A program made the translations under genes and the position numbers. This document shows, one piece after another, positions 1 to 5,954 of a stretch of DNA of 5,954 bases (its first letter is position 1; each line of letters opens with the position of its first letter). Source of the stretch: an uncultured Clostridia bacterium (lineage in GTDB: Bacteria; Bacillota; Clostridia; Christensenellales; UBA1242); NCBI GenBank assembly GCA_905236445.1, contig CAJOPQ010000008.1, positions 1 through 5,954 of the forward strand, given 5' to 3'. Below the pieces are notes generated by a model that made no database searches, was not told the origin of the DNA, and worked only from the letters and a program-made list of their open reading frames with translations.

Positions 1-71
1 ACGTTAGTTATGTTCGCAATCTTGCCAACTTTGATATCACTAATTTCACTTTGCGCGCCATTAATTTTCAT
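1..71 (-). CDS. Start of a further tail-region gene (3' end outside window)
   Basis: The frame is open from just after the upstream TAA to the left edge. The first ATG (71) gives MKINGAQSEISDIKVGKI followed by ANITNV. A GTG at 80 in the same frame would add three residues and lies four bases after AAGG, whereas the ATG lies 13 bases after it, so the start is uncertain. Hydrophobics at regular spacing (ISDIKVGKIANITNV) resemble the opening beta repeat of phage tail or appendage proteins, but 23 residues are too few for a family call. The position downstream of the tail-end gene suggests a fibre, receptor-binding or other tail gene. The frame is the same as that of the upstream gene. Confidence 0.5.
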   Translation of the reverse strand, partial: MKINGAQSEISDIKVGKIANITN

Positions 72-86
72 ACATTTCACAACGCC

Positions 87-821
87 TTACTGGGCATACA
101 ATATACAAGTATCATCCCATTTTCCAAGTGTAGCTTGCACAATCCCAGAACCACAGTTAGTGCCAGATTGGAATCCGTCTTCAGACGAATATAATATTAG
201 ATCGCCATTAGTGTCTAAACCTATTACAAGAATAGATCTGCCAATAAAACCATTATAATTTGAAAACACTTTGGCATCTAATAAATCTATATTCATAATG
301 TAGTATGTATCATATTGCCAAGCATTTAACTTCTGCATTGACTCGAATCTGAATACATATGTCTCACTGAATCCACGCGCCACCAAATAAGTATAATTAT
401 TATCTTGCACAACAAAACTATCATAACTATTTTTATCTTGAATAGTTGTTGCGACAATATCCAAGTTGACATAATTCTCATTAGGATTGTCTACAACAAT
501 TCTCAAATCAATTCTGCCACCTGCATTAAATGTTATATTTTGGACCTTGTCGACAATTCCTTGATAGACTTTTATATTATTGATATACATTGTAATATAT
601 AAGTTTGTGTCATTAACATTATATATATTGACATTAGTTGTATTGTTTGTGCTAACAAAACTACATTGTTTGCTAATTAACGCTGCGTTGCCAAACACTT
701 TAAATATCGTAGTTGCGCCCAATTTGTCTAACCTGCCAACGACATTGGACAGGTCCTTTTTGACATCTTGCAATTCCATGTATGCACGCTGGCCAAAATT
801 ATCATTTATAACGTAGCTCAT
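87..821 (-). CDS. Beta-rich distal tail protein, function unknown
   Basis: 244 residues from the ATG at 821, which overlaps the propeller TGA as ATGA and has GGTAGG six bases before it; this start is preferred to the longer GTG version at 860, which would need a 43-base overlap. TAA stop. Residues 11-34 (AYMELQDVKKDLSNVVGRLDKL) form a short amphipathic, coiled-coil-like helix suited to trimerisation. The rest alternates short strands with Asn/Tyr-rich turns: residues 50-126 read like one beta-sandwich, and residues 134-244 like another small repeat domain (YTYLVARGFSETYVFRFE; SILVIGLDTNGDLILYSS). The coiled coil plus beta body resembles fibre-, needle- or baseplate-type tail-end proteins, and the position matches that of P22 gp26, but no family is recognised. 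No signal peptide, membrane helix or enzymatic motif is visible. Confidence 0.7.
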   Translation of the reverse strand: MSYVINDNFGQRAYMELQDVKKDLSNVVGRLDKLGATTIFKVFGNAALISKQCSFVSTNNTTNVNIYNVNDTNLYITMYINNIKVYQGIVDKVQNITFNAGGRIDLRIVVDNPNENYVNLDIVATTIQDKNSYDSFVVQDNNYTYLVARGFSETYVFRFESMQKLNAWQYDTYYIMNIDLLDAKVFSNYNGFIGRSILVIGLDTNGDLILYSSEDGFQSGTNCGSGIVQATLGKWDDTCILYAQ

Positions 822-2314
822 AGATAACCTACCGTTACTTGAGGATTCGAAATATTGCACTTGCCACTACTGCATACGAAGTCTATCGCGATTTCTTTTG
901 CCTTAATATTAGGTAGCAGTGTAGCCACCTTATTACTCCCTTTCACATGGTAAGTTTTGGTTAAGTCATCTGCCCTTATCACGATGTCGATATTGCTCGC
1001 AGTTGATAAGCTAATTTCCTTAATTAACTTATCTTGCCCGATGTATCCAAAACTAGATTTTGGCGATTTCCATACTTTCTTAGTAGGAACACCAAACACA
1101 CAACCGTCTGTAGACAGTTCGCCCATTTTGACATTTTCTCCATCTTGCATAACTACAATTAACTTACTTTCTATAATAGTATTAAGAGTTTGTAAGTTGA
1201 TAATATCATAACCTCTAAGTATGTTAATTTCTCCAGTTTTAATATCCAATTCTATAAGTACATTATTGCTATAAGAACCACTTTCGCAATTAACAACTTC
1301 ACCATCATCGAAATCTAGATTGCATGCAAGATAATACTTGCCGTTATAATAACTTGCACATGCTTTGTCATTATAATTTTTCGTAAATAATGAGTTGATG
1401 TTAAGGTTATATTTTACCGTAGTTAAACCTGTGAAATAATATATTCCATCGTTAGACAAAAACATTATTCTATCACCACATACTCTGATTGTGTCGGTAT
1501 ATATCATTGTACTTGAGGTATACAAAGGTATAACTTGGAATTGTGTCTGATCGGCATATGCAACAATTTTATCTATCCCATATTCTCTAAATACATACAA
1601 ACAATCATTGAAGCTAACGATTTTTTTGGACGTTCCCCTTTCGTCCATCAAATTAATAAATCCACCCTCGTTAAGCGACTGCGACCAATTTGTTGGATTT
1701 AGATCATCACTGAAATAAATTGTCCTTGCGTCTCCACCAGTTGTTACATACATTCTTTCATAATGCATGCACATACTTGTTACATCTGGAGCACCCTCTA
1801 TTTTTGTGGCTCGCCCATGCAAATCCCAAATATACATACCATCTTCTTTAGTTGCCATAATTACACAATCAGTACCATTATAATTATAGTTAACCAACAT
1901 AGGTGCCGAATGGAATTCAACTTCATAGAGTTTGAAGTACGCAGTTCCGTAATCGTTTATTACAAAAAAATATAGGTAATTATCCGATCCATACACAACA
2001 AAATTATCAATGTATATTCCAAAGTTCTCAAAATATTTACGATATGTATAAGTTGCAAGCACTTGTACGCCATCTGGAATTGGTATTGTTTTTGTTTTGC
2101 TTCTATCATTTATATCATAACAGAACTCCACATCTTTTAGACCAAGCCCTGTCTTCAACGCACCATTCTGATAGCAATAGTTATATGTACTACTTGCATA
2201 TTTTACAGGCAACAACTTTTCATCATAATCAGTATTAATGCCGTTAGAAAAAGTGGCATAATTATACTTACTGTATTTTATCTTTTTCTTTTTTAATTTT
2301 TCTTCATAATACAC
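818..2314 (-). CDS. Beta-propeller tail nozzle/hub protein (P22 gp10 / T7 gp12-like role)
   Basis: 498 residues; GTG start one base after the adaptor stop. No other start is possible, because an in-frame TAG lies shortly upstream and the next Met is near residue 139. The N-terminus is Lys-rich (EEKLKKKKIK), then FSNGINTDYDEKLLPVKYAS (22-41), the opening of a phage tail family with an N-terminal extended arm. Residues about 83-400 show six to seven four-strand blade-like repeats: VVYGSDNYLYFF (107-118), GMYIWDLHGRATKIE (159-173), RTIYFSDDLNPTNW (197-210), CLYVFREYGIDKIVAY (238-253), NDGIYYFTG (288-296), YYNGKYYLACN (322-332), VLIELDIKTGEINILRG (352-368). A C-terminal beta-sandwich follows (about 412-498, KVWKSPKSSFG onward). 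In short-tailed phages such proteins form the hexameric nozzle closing the DNA channel. Twelve Cys is many for such a protein. TGA stop overlaps the next ATG. Confidence 0.75.
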   Translation of the reverse strand: MYYEEKLKKKKIKYSKYNYATFSNGINTDYDEKLLPVKYASSTYNYCYQNGALKTGLGLKDVEFCYDINDRSKTKTIPIPDGVQVLATYTYRKYFENFGIYIDNFVVYGSDNYLYFFVINDYGTAYFKLYEVEFHSAPMLVNYNYNGTDCVIMATKEDGMYIWDLHGRATKIEGAPDVTSMCMHYERMYVTTGGDARTIYFSDDLNPTNWSQSLNEGGFINLMDERGTSKKIVSFNDCLYVFREYGIDKIVAYADQTQFQVIPLYTSSTMIYTDTIRVCGDRIMFLSNDGIYYFTGLTTVKYNLNINSLFTKNYNDKACASYYNGKYYLACNLDFDDGEVVNCESGSYSNNVLIELDIKTGEINILRGYDIINLQTLNTIIESKLIVVMQDGENVKMGELSTDGCVFGVPTKKVWKSPKSSFGYIGQDKLIKEISLSTASNIDIVIRADDLTKTYHVKGSNKVATLLPNIKAKEIAIDFVCSSGKCNISNPQVTVGYL

Positions 2315-2342
2315 CTTACCACCACCTTCTTTTTGGTAAGAC
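2313..2342 (-). promoter_or_regulatory. Start-site hairpin with ribosome site AGGTGG in its loop
   Basis: On the minus strand CTTACC (2340-2335) can pair with GGTAAG (2320-2315), extended by two G-U pairs to 8 bp, around a 14-base loop. The loop contains AGGTGG (2327-2322), seven bases before the GTG start at 2314. The TAA stop of the adaptor gene lies in the 3' arm. A ribosome finishing the adaptor gene would open the stem, so a coupled start is plausible. The stem is short and may be chance. Confidence 0.4.
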
Positions 2343-2882
2343 TACCTCTTTCCTTTTTGCTACAATGTTTTTCATTGCATTGGTAAATCTACTTTCCCAA
2401 ATTTGTGCATCTGTGCTATTTCCTTTGATAAACAAATATTCAAAACATACTCCAAGAGCCAAGATTCTTTCATCTACGCTACAATTGAAATCGGATATAA
2501 ATTCGTTGAAATTATATTCCTGTGGAAAATATGAATATACAACTTGAACATTATCACTGTTGCACACTATTCCGTCTGCAACAATTTTAAAATTTAATGA
2601 TTCACCTTTGCTATCTTTTACTTTCACTATTTTATATAATTGAATTCCATCAAACGCACTCCAAGGAATAAAACCATTGGTTGTTACAACATTTTTTTTG
2701 CTTATTAAGTGAATATAATCAGACGCAATCTGTTCACACACCAAATTCAAACAACTAAGCAGTAACTCCAAATCATCATTCCCAACCTCACTAAGTTGGC
2801 TAGAACTACTCAAAATATTCTCTATATCTTTCAATTGCAACATGGTTGCACTTAATTTCAAAACCTTATTAACTTCTATCAT
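2316..2882 (-). CDS. Putative head-to-tail adaptor (connector) protein
   Basis: 188 residues, ATG directly after the upstream TAG, preceded by AGGTGG at 6-base spacing; TAA stop. The predicted layout is an N-terminal helical region (5-62, including LLLSCLNLVCEQIASDYIHL), a beta-rich middle (70-122: FIPWSAFDGI, LYKIVKVKDSKGESLNFKIV, VQVVYSYFP) and a C-terminal helical pair (134-175: VDERILALGVCFEYLFIKGN, then IWESRFTNAMKNIV) ending in the basic-aromatic tail LPKRRWW. Helical bundle plus small beta module, length and position between coat and propeller gene fit ring-forming adaptors below the portal (the role of P22 gp4 or T7 gp11). The resemblance is structural and contextual; I do not recognise a specific named family. 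An alternative is another neck or head-completion protein. Confidence 0.6.
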   Translation of the reverse strand: MIEVNKVLKLSATMLQLKDIENILSSSSQLSEVGNDDLELLLSCLNLVCEQIASDYIHLISKKNVVTTNGFIPWSAFDGIQLYKIVKVKDSKGESLNFKIVADGIVCNSDNVQVVYSYFPQEYNFNEFISDFNCSVDERILALGVCFEYLFIKGNSTDAQIWESRFTNAMKNIVAKRKEVVLPKRRWW

Positions 2883-3269
2883 CTATAACCACCTCGTCTT
2901 AAAACTTCTATACAAATCATAACTTCTACTACTGCTATTAACAACGCTATATACATCTTTAAGACAACTATCAACCATATTAGATCTTTGCTCGTTTGCT
3001 TTATCTACGACTTTCTCGTTGTTAATATCTATATCTTTTAAAAGATTAGGATTGTTGACAAGACTTGTTTTCAAGACATAATCTAACAATCTACAGTCCA
3101 ATTTGTCATAAGGCGAAGTTAAGCAATATGTATTGAATGCTTGATTGCTATTATGCACTTCGTAGTGATTTGTCTTGTTGTTGAACACAACAAAATATCC
3201 TTTATCTATCTTTTTCAATCTAGACACAATATTGAACATATCTTTTTTTACAACTGTCAAATTTGCCAC
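2883..3269 (-). CDS. Conserved phage head-region protein, function unknown
   Basis: 128 residues with a GTG start supported by GGGAGG at 6-base spacing and a TAG stop that abuts the next ATG. The sequence has the pattern of a small protein I recall next to coat genes in Bacillota prophages: an N-terminal helix with RLKKIDKGYFVVFNNKTNHY (17-36), then EVH, then TYCLTSPYDKLDCRLLDYVLKT (47-68), then a helical polar C-terminal half (72-125). No membrane segment, signal peptide or catalytic motif is visible. By position, between coat and adaptor, it could be a capsid decoration, head-completion or adaptor-accessory protein, but this is inference only. Its last codons (AGG TGG TTA TAG, encoding RWL) also form the ribosome site of the next gene. 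Confidence 0.75.
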   Translation of the reverse strand: MANLTVVKKDMFNIVSRLKKIDKGYFVVFNNKTNHYEVHNSNQAFNTYCLTSPYDKLDCRLLDYVLKTSLVNNPNLLKDIDINNEKVVDKANEQRSNMVDSCLKDVYSVVNSSSRSYDLYRSFKTRWL

Positions 3270-3275
3270 AACAAT

Positions 3276-3281
3276 CCTCCC
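3276..3281 (-). promoter_or_regulatory. Ribosome binding site fixing a GTG start
   Basis: GGGAGG on the minus strand lies six bases before the GTG at 3269, which supports this non-ATG start for the 128-residue protein. It sits about a dozen bases downstream of the capsid hairpin, so it remains accessible on read-through transcripts. Confidence 0.75.
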
Positions 3282-3292
3282 TTTATTAAAAT

Positions 3293-3319
3293 TATAGGCT
3301 ACGATTAACGTAGCCTATA
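3293..3319 (-). terminator. Terminator-like hairpin behind capsid gene (attenuator candidate)
   Basis: A perfect 11-bp inverted repeat, TATAGGCTACG and CGTAGCCTATA, flanks a 5-base loop. On the minus strand it begins eight bases after the capsid TAA stop and is followed by a short T-containing run (ATTTTAATAA). The stem has a GC-rich core and the U-tract is weak, so partial termination with read-through into the tail genes is the best reading. It could also protect the 3' end of the capsid mRNA. No other gap of useful size occurs in the operon. Confidence 0.75.
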
Positions 3320-3326
3320 TACATAT

Positions 3327-4502
3327 TTACGCAACAGTGATGCCAGAAAGTTTTGCTTGTCCACTTGGCTTATCACAGATAAGATCTGCATACTTAACTA
3401 AAGTTGCAGAATATACAGGATACCCTTGTTTCTGCTTAATAATTCTGCCATCTTCTCCCTCTAGCCATTGCCAATCGCAAAGTTGATGTAGAGTAAATTC
3501 TTTAGTGTTTAATAGATACATCTCGTCATCTTTGATAAATCTATCTGATACAACTGGAATACCAGCATAAGAGATAGCCTTGTAACCACCAGCAAGGTCC
3601 ATAACATCTATGTTTCTTCTGTAAGTATTAAGATAGCTTTGATAAGCTCTCTTAACTGCACTTGAACAAGTAATGAAATCAACTGTGCTTCCAGCATATT
3701 CCTCCAATTCATCAATTGCAGTCTGAATAGCAGCATCGTCAATACTACCAACACTATCTTTAGTATAAGGTTGCAACCAAGGATAATTTGCCTTAGTCAA
3801 ACCATATAGAGTTGTTGCATTAGCATCAAATATTCTGCCTAAGCCAGTAATTTCATTATTATATGATCCTTGAACTACAAGAGCATAGTCAGTTGTAAGA
3901 GCAGTAGTAATTGCATTAACAAATGTTACTTTCTTATTTACTCTGTCAACATACGCTATTCTATTGGCAGGATTAGCACCTTTTTCGCCAGTAGTCTTAT
4001 CTACGAAGTCAACATACATTCCTTCAATTAGATTCTTAACACTGTCTACAGTAACTTCTTTAGAGCCAGCAGTATGACTAGCAACAACAGCTAATATTCC
4101 ACTACCATCGCCATACAACATTCTTCCCATATTAAAAGTACTAGCTTTAATCAAGCCTTCCATTTCTGCATTTAACAAATTAACGAAAGCACCAGAATTG
4201 TTTTGGCTCGATCTCATTGCCTTATCTGAAATCTCAATTGTTCCAAACAAGTTCTTTAGTGTAGAAACAAATTTTACATAATTATTTTCTTGAGCAGAAG
4301 GTAAAGAATCTGTCTCTCCACCTGCACCTATTCCACCGTTAATTCCATAAGGCGCAAGTTTTATTATTTCTTTGCCCCATACATCTTGACTAGATTGTTT
4401 AATTTTACTTAGAAGTGGATTTGCGTTGATATTCAACTGATCAGATACAACACCTAGATATACAGACTTTAACGCATCTTCCGCTGTTTGTAATGTAACC
4501 AT
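3327..4502 (-). CDS. Major capsid protein (HK97-fold type)
   Basis: 391 residues, ATG start with an excellent ribosome site, TAA stop. The N-terminal part reads as a coat protein: an amphipathic segment (1-35), then APYGINGGIGAGGETDSLPS (50-69), a flexible Gly-rich stretch as in E-loops, then a coat-like helix region TLKNLFGTIEISDKAMRSS (81-99) and a long helix (105-129) ending LYGDGSG. Residues about 141-212 look like an all-beta insertion. Residues 256-300 form the helical/strand A-domain pattern (DELEEYAG, TCSSAVKRAYQSYLNTYRR). Near the end, AGIPVVSDRFIKDDEMYLLN (313-332) is the typical coat signature of a strand-turn-strand before a LxxLCDWQWLEG motif. There is no obvious propeptide. Such proteins build the icosahedral shell on the scaffold. 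The gene follows scaffold and is the only one with a terminator-like hairpin directly behind it. Confidence 0.9.
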   Translation of the reverse strand: MVTLQTAEDALKSVYLGVVSDQLNINANPLLSKIKQSSQDVWGKEIIKLAPYGINGGIGAGGETDSLPSAQENNYVKFVSTLKNLFGTIEISDKAMRSSQNNSGAFVNLLNAEMEGLIKASTFNMGRMLYGDGSGILAVVASHTAGSKEVTVDSVKNLIEGMYVDFVDKTTGEKGANPANRIAYVDRVNKKVTFVNAITTALTTDYALVVQGSYNNEITGLGRIFDANATTLYGLTKANYPWLQPYTKDSVGSIDDAAIQTAIDELEEYAGSTVDFITCSSAVKRAYQSYLNTYRRNIDVMDLAGGYKAISYAGIPVVSDRFIKDDEMYLLNTKEFTLHQLCDWQWLEGEDGRIIKQKQGYPVYSATLVKYADLICDKPSGQAKLSGITVA

Positions 4503-4507
4503 TTTTA

Positions 4508-4515
4508 TCTCCTTT
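4508..4515 (-). promoter_or_regulatory. Strong ribosome binding site of major capsid gene
   Basis: The minus strand reads AAAGGAGA followed by five bases and ATG. It is one of the two strongest Shine-Dalgarno matches in the window, together with the GGGAGG at 3276-3281, and lies in the 14-base gap after the scaffold stop, as expected for the most abundant virion protein. Confidence 0.8.
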
Positions 4516-4516
4516 G

Positions 4517-5155
4517 TTATTTAAACATTTTTTCAACCAAAATTTTGGCTTCACCCATACTTTTTGGTTTTGTTGGAGAAATTACACCTACGCTTTCACC
4601 ACCAGATTTTAATATAAGTGGTGGCGTGGTGTTACTTTTTAGACTAGACAGATATTGAGCAAGAATCTTACTCTTGATGTTGTCATTATTATATATATAG
4701 TTGTTCAAAAAAGTCTCATCATCTACAAGTTCTTGCTCAGGTCTGTACTTGCTTGCCACAACTTTATTGTATGCCAAGTCTAGACAATTGGACATACACG
4801 CAAGCTCATGATCTTGCATAATAGTTTTGGCAATTTCTTTTGCATATTGTCGTGCACTTTGATTGGAATCTAAGTACTCGTCCAATTTGCTCTGCCAATC
4901 ATCAGATTGATAAATCGGTACCTTGTTGGTATTATCGACCTCAATTGATTTAGATAGTTCGCTTAACATTTGGCTTTTCTTCGTAAATTCTTTCTCCAAC
5001 TCTTTGTAGCCATTGTACAAACTATCGGCATCTTTAAATTTTCCATACAAGGAGCCAGACTTCTCTTCGTCATTACTTTTCTCAAAACCAGCCGCTGCAG
5101 AATTAACCGTACAAGATTCGTCTAGTTGTTCCTTGTTTTCCAAAATTTCTTCCAT
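4517..5155 (-). CDS. Putative capsid scaffolding protein
   Basis: 212 residues, ATG start preceded by AGGAGA, TAA stop. It is strongly charged and predicted mostly helical. Residues about 37-70 (LYGKFKDADSLYNGYKELEK onward) match the pattern KFK-x-DxL-x-x-Y-x-x-LE typical of scaffold or head-assembly proteins placed between portal and coat in podovirus-like phages. The middle (86-140) is helical and acidic. A Pro/Gly-containing linker (176-198) leads to a short basic-amphipathic C-terminal helix (about 199-212, SMGEAKILVEKMFK), a plausible coat-binding end, since scaffolds of P22 and phi29 type bind coat through basic terminal helices. Such proteins fill the procapsid and leave, or are degraded, before DNA packaging. 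No protease motif is seen. Position between portal and coat is the main support; an uncharacterised head protein is the alternative. Confidence 0.7.
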   Translation of the reverse strand: MEEILENKEQLDESCTVNSAAAGFEKSNDEEKSGSLYGKFKDADSLYNGYKELEKEFTKKSQMLSELSKSIEVDNTNKVPIYQSDDWQSKLDEYLDSNQSARQYAKEIAKTIMQDHELACMSNCLDLAYNKVVASKYRPEQELVDDETFLNNYIYNNDNIKSKILAQYLSSLKSNTTPPLILKSGGESVGVISPTKPKSMGEAKILVEKMFK

Positions 5156-5160
5156 ATTTA

Positions 5161-5166
5161 TCTCCT
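5161..5166 (-). promoter_or_regulatory. Ribosome binding site of scaffold gene, overlapping portal stop
   Basis: On the minus strand the sequence reads AGGAGA, five bases before the scaffold ATG. The portal stop TAG supplies its first bases (TAGGAGA), so ribosomes finishing the portal stop right on the initiation site of the scaffold gene. This fixes the scaffold start at 5155. Confidence 0.8.
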
Positions 5167-5954
5167 ATTCATTTATTTGATCTACTTTCTTAGTTATACT
5201 CATATACTCTTTGTGTCTTCTTATATGCTCCAACAATTTTTCTTCCAGCTCTGGATGATTCTTATGCTGTACATCGAAGTCATTCGATAGCACAAAACAA
5301 ATATGCTCACTAATATGCGTTTCGTGATCATCAATTTCTGTTGGCTCATTAATTTTGCCTTCGACAATCAAATTAACATTTTCTTTCTCTGCTTGATATG
5401 CTTGCAATGTCTTCTCGTCCATTGAGTTCTCCCATATATCAAATCCCAGTTCGGACAATATCCTATGCCTCATTCCGTTGCTAAGTTTGCCATTTTCATC
5501 GTGCAACAATCCTGCTTTAAGAGCCTCCATCAGAGAACTTCTCTTTTGTGCAAGAGATTGATTCAACTCGTATTCTGTCTCGAACACAACATCTTCAGTC
5601 GCAAGATTAGATCCTTGCCAATACATAAGTTCTACTGCGCCATTTTTACCAATAAGTCTTGTCGTATGTGGAAAAGTTGCAAATTGTTTGTATAGTCTTA
5701 GCACCATTTTAGAAATATTTAGAACGGCTTGCTTCAGATTCTCTGCACTGTTAAGTAGCCTTACTTCATCTTGTTCTATCAAAAGTTGCAGAGCAGTTCC
5801 ACTTAAGTTGCTCGATATTGTTTTACTTGTGACAAGATCGCTAACACCTGATATCTCTATAAACTCATTTAATAGCAATTTCTCCTCGTATTGAAAATCT
5901 AGAGGAACCGATCCAGTTGACATCAATCTTGGCGCAGTTGAACCATTACGATAC
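5165..5954 (-). CDS. Phage portal protein, C-terminal part (5' end outside window)
   Basis: The reading frame is open from the right edge to a TAG stop and gives 262 residues, so the true start lies outside the window; the TTG near 5926 is not a credible start because the frame continues upstream of it (visible residues begin YRNGSTAPRL). Portals form the dodecameric ring at the capsid vertex through which DNA is packaged and ejected. Visible features are an SGVSDL...SGTALQLLIEQD segment (visible residues 35-62), of the kind found in portal stem/clip regions, a long amphipathic helix (residues 66-92), an Arg/Gln-rich helix (130-150), and an acidic, His-rich C-terminal tail (about 208-250, seven His). 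Position directly before scaffold and capsid genes supports the call. The family assignment is by recalled resemblance, not a search. The stop codon sits inside the ribosome site of the next gene, which implies translational coupling. Confidence 0.85.
   Translation of the reverse strand, partial: YRNGSTAPRLMSTGSVPLDFQYEEKLLLNEFIEISGVSDLVTSKTISSNLSGTALQLLIEQDEVRLLNSAENLKQAVLNISKMVLRLYKQFATFPHTTRLIGKNGAVELMYWQGSNLATEDVVFETEYELNQSLAQKRSSLMEALKAGLLHDENGKLSNGMRHRILSELGFDIWENSMDEKTLQAYQAEKENVNLIVEGKINEPTEIDDHETHISEHICFVLSNDFDVQHKNHPELEEKLLEHIRRHKEYMSITKKVDQINE

Noticed and set aside
10..258. Plus-strand frame with a hydrophobic N-terminus resembling a signal or membrane segment
   Set aside because: It lies wholly opposite the tail-end genes, has no ribosome site in front, and its hydrophobic bias follows from the AT-rich complement of Asn/Lys-rich codons.
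822..860. GTG start at 860 for the 244-residue protein
   Set aside because: It would overlap the propeller gene by 43 bases; the ATG at 821 has an ATGA overlap and a ribosome site at proper spacing.
405..2547. Several plus-strand frames of 60-84 codons across the tail genes
   Set aside because: They are antisense shadows of well-supported minus-strand genes, with Cys/Ile/His-rich low-quality protein composition and no convincing ribosome sites.
5465..5894. Two plus-strand frames opposite the portal gene
   Set aside because: The portal frame is clearly coding in sequence character and context; the opposite frames show no family features or initiation signals.
5924..5926. TTG as the start of the portal gene
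   Set aside because: The frame continues open to the window edge with portal-like residues, and the remaining length is too short for a full portal protein.
1..5954. Stop-codon reassignment, as seen in some gut phages
   Set aside because: TAA, TAG and TGA each end a gene immediately before a well-placed downstream start, and the tryptophan codons examined are TGG.
1..5954. CRISPR arrays, tRNAs, insertion sequences, attachment sites or diversity-generating repeats
   Set aside because: No regularly spaced direct repeats, cloverleaf-like segments, transposase frames or long paired repeats were seen by eye; noncoding space is almost limited to 57 bases after the capsid gene.

Overview
The window is an AT-rich stretch of the virion-structural module of a tailed bacteriophage or prophage. 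Every supported gene lies on the minus strand, so the transcript reads from base 5954 towards base 1. In that direction the order is: portal (its 5' end is off the right edge), scaffold-like protein, major capsid protein, a 128-residue conserved head protein, a 188-residue head-to-tail adaptor candidate, a 498-residue beta-propeller tail nozzle/hub candidate, a 244-residue beta-rich tail-end protein, and the first codons of one further gene running off the left edge.

The genes are packed tightly. One junction overlaps (ATGA), two have gaps of 0 to 1 base, and two have short Shine-Dalgarno gaps. The only real intergenic space is 57 bases just after the capsid gene, and it holds an 11-bp perfect hairpin that looks like a terminator or attenuator. 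This fits a polycistronic late operon in which capsid transcripts are boosted over the tail genes. Strong AGGAG-type ribosome sites, low GC and GTG starts suggest a Bacillota (Clostridia-like) host; this is inference. TAA, TAG and TGA all end genes here and the tryptophan codons I checked are TGG, so the standard bacterial code 11 fits.

The layout portal, scaffold, coat, small connector proteins, propeller resembles the head/neck module of short-tailed phages (P22: portal, scaffold, coat, gp4, gp10, gp26; T7: gp8 to gp12). No prohead protease, tape-measure or tail-tube gene is present within the window. I infer a podovirus-like particle: scaffold and coat build a procapsid around the portal; after packaging, the 188-residue adaptor and the propeller protein extend the portal channel; the 244-residue protein and the following gene would supply distal tail parts or fibres.

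I did not find a defence system, CRISPR array, RNA gene, mobile element or an evidently undescribed system. The points most worth a second look are the hairpin behind the capsid gene, the reuse of C-terminal Arg-Trp codons (AGG TGG) as ribosome sites at two successive junctions, a small hairpin around the propeller start, and the in-frame open stretch beyond the TAA of the 244-residue gene.
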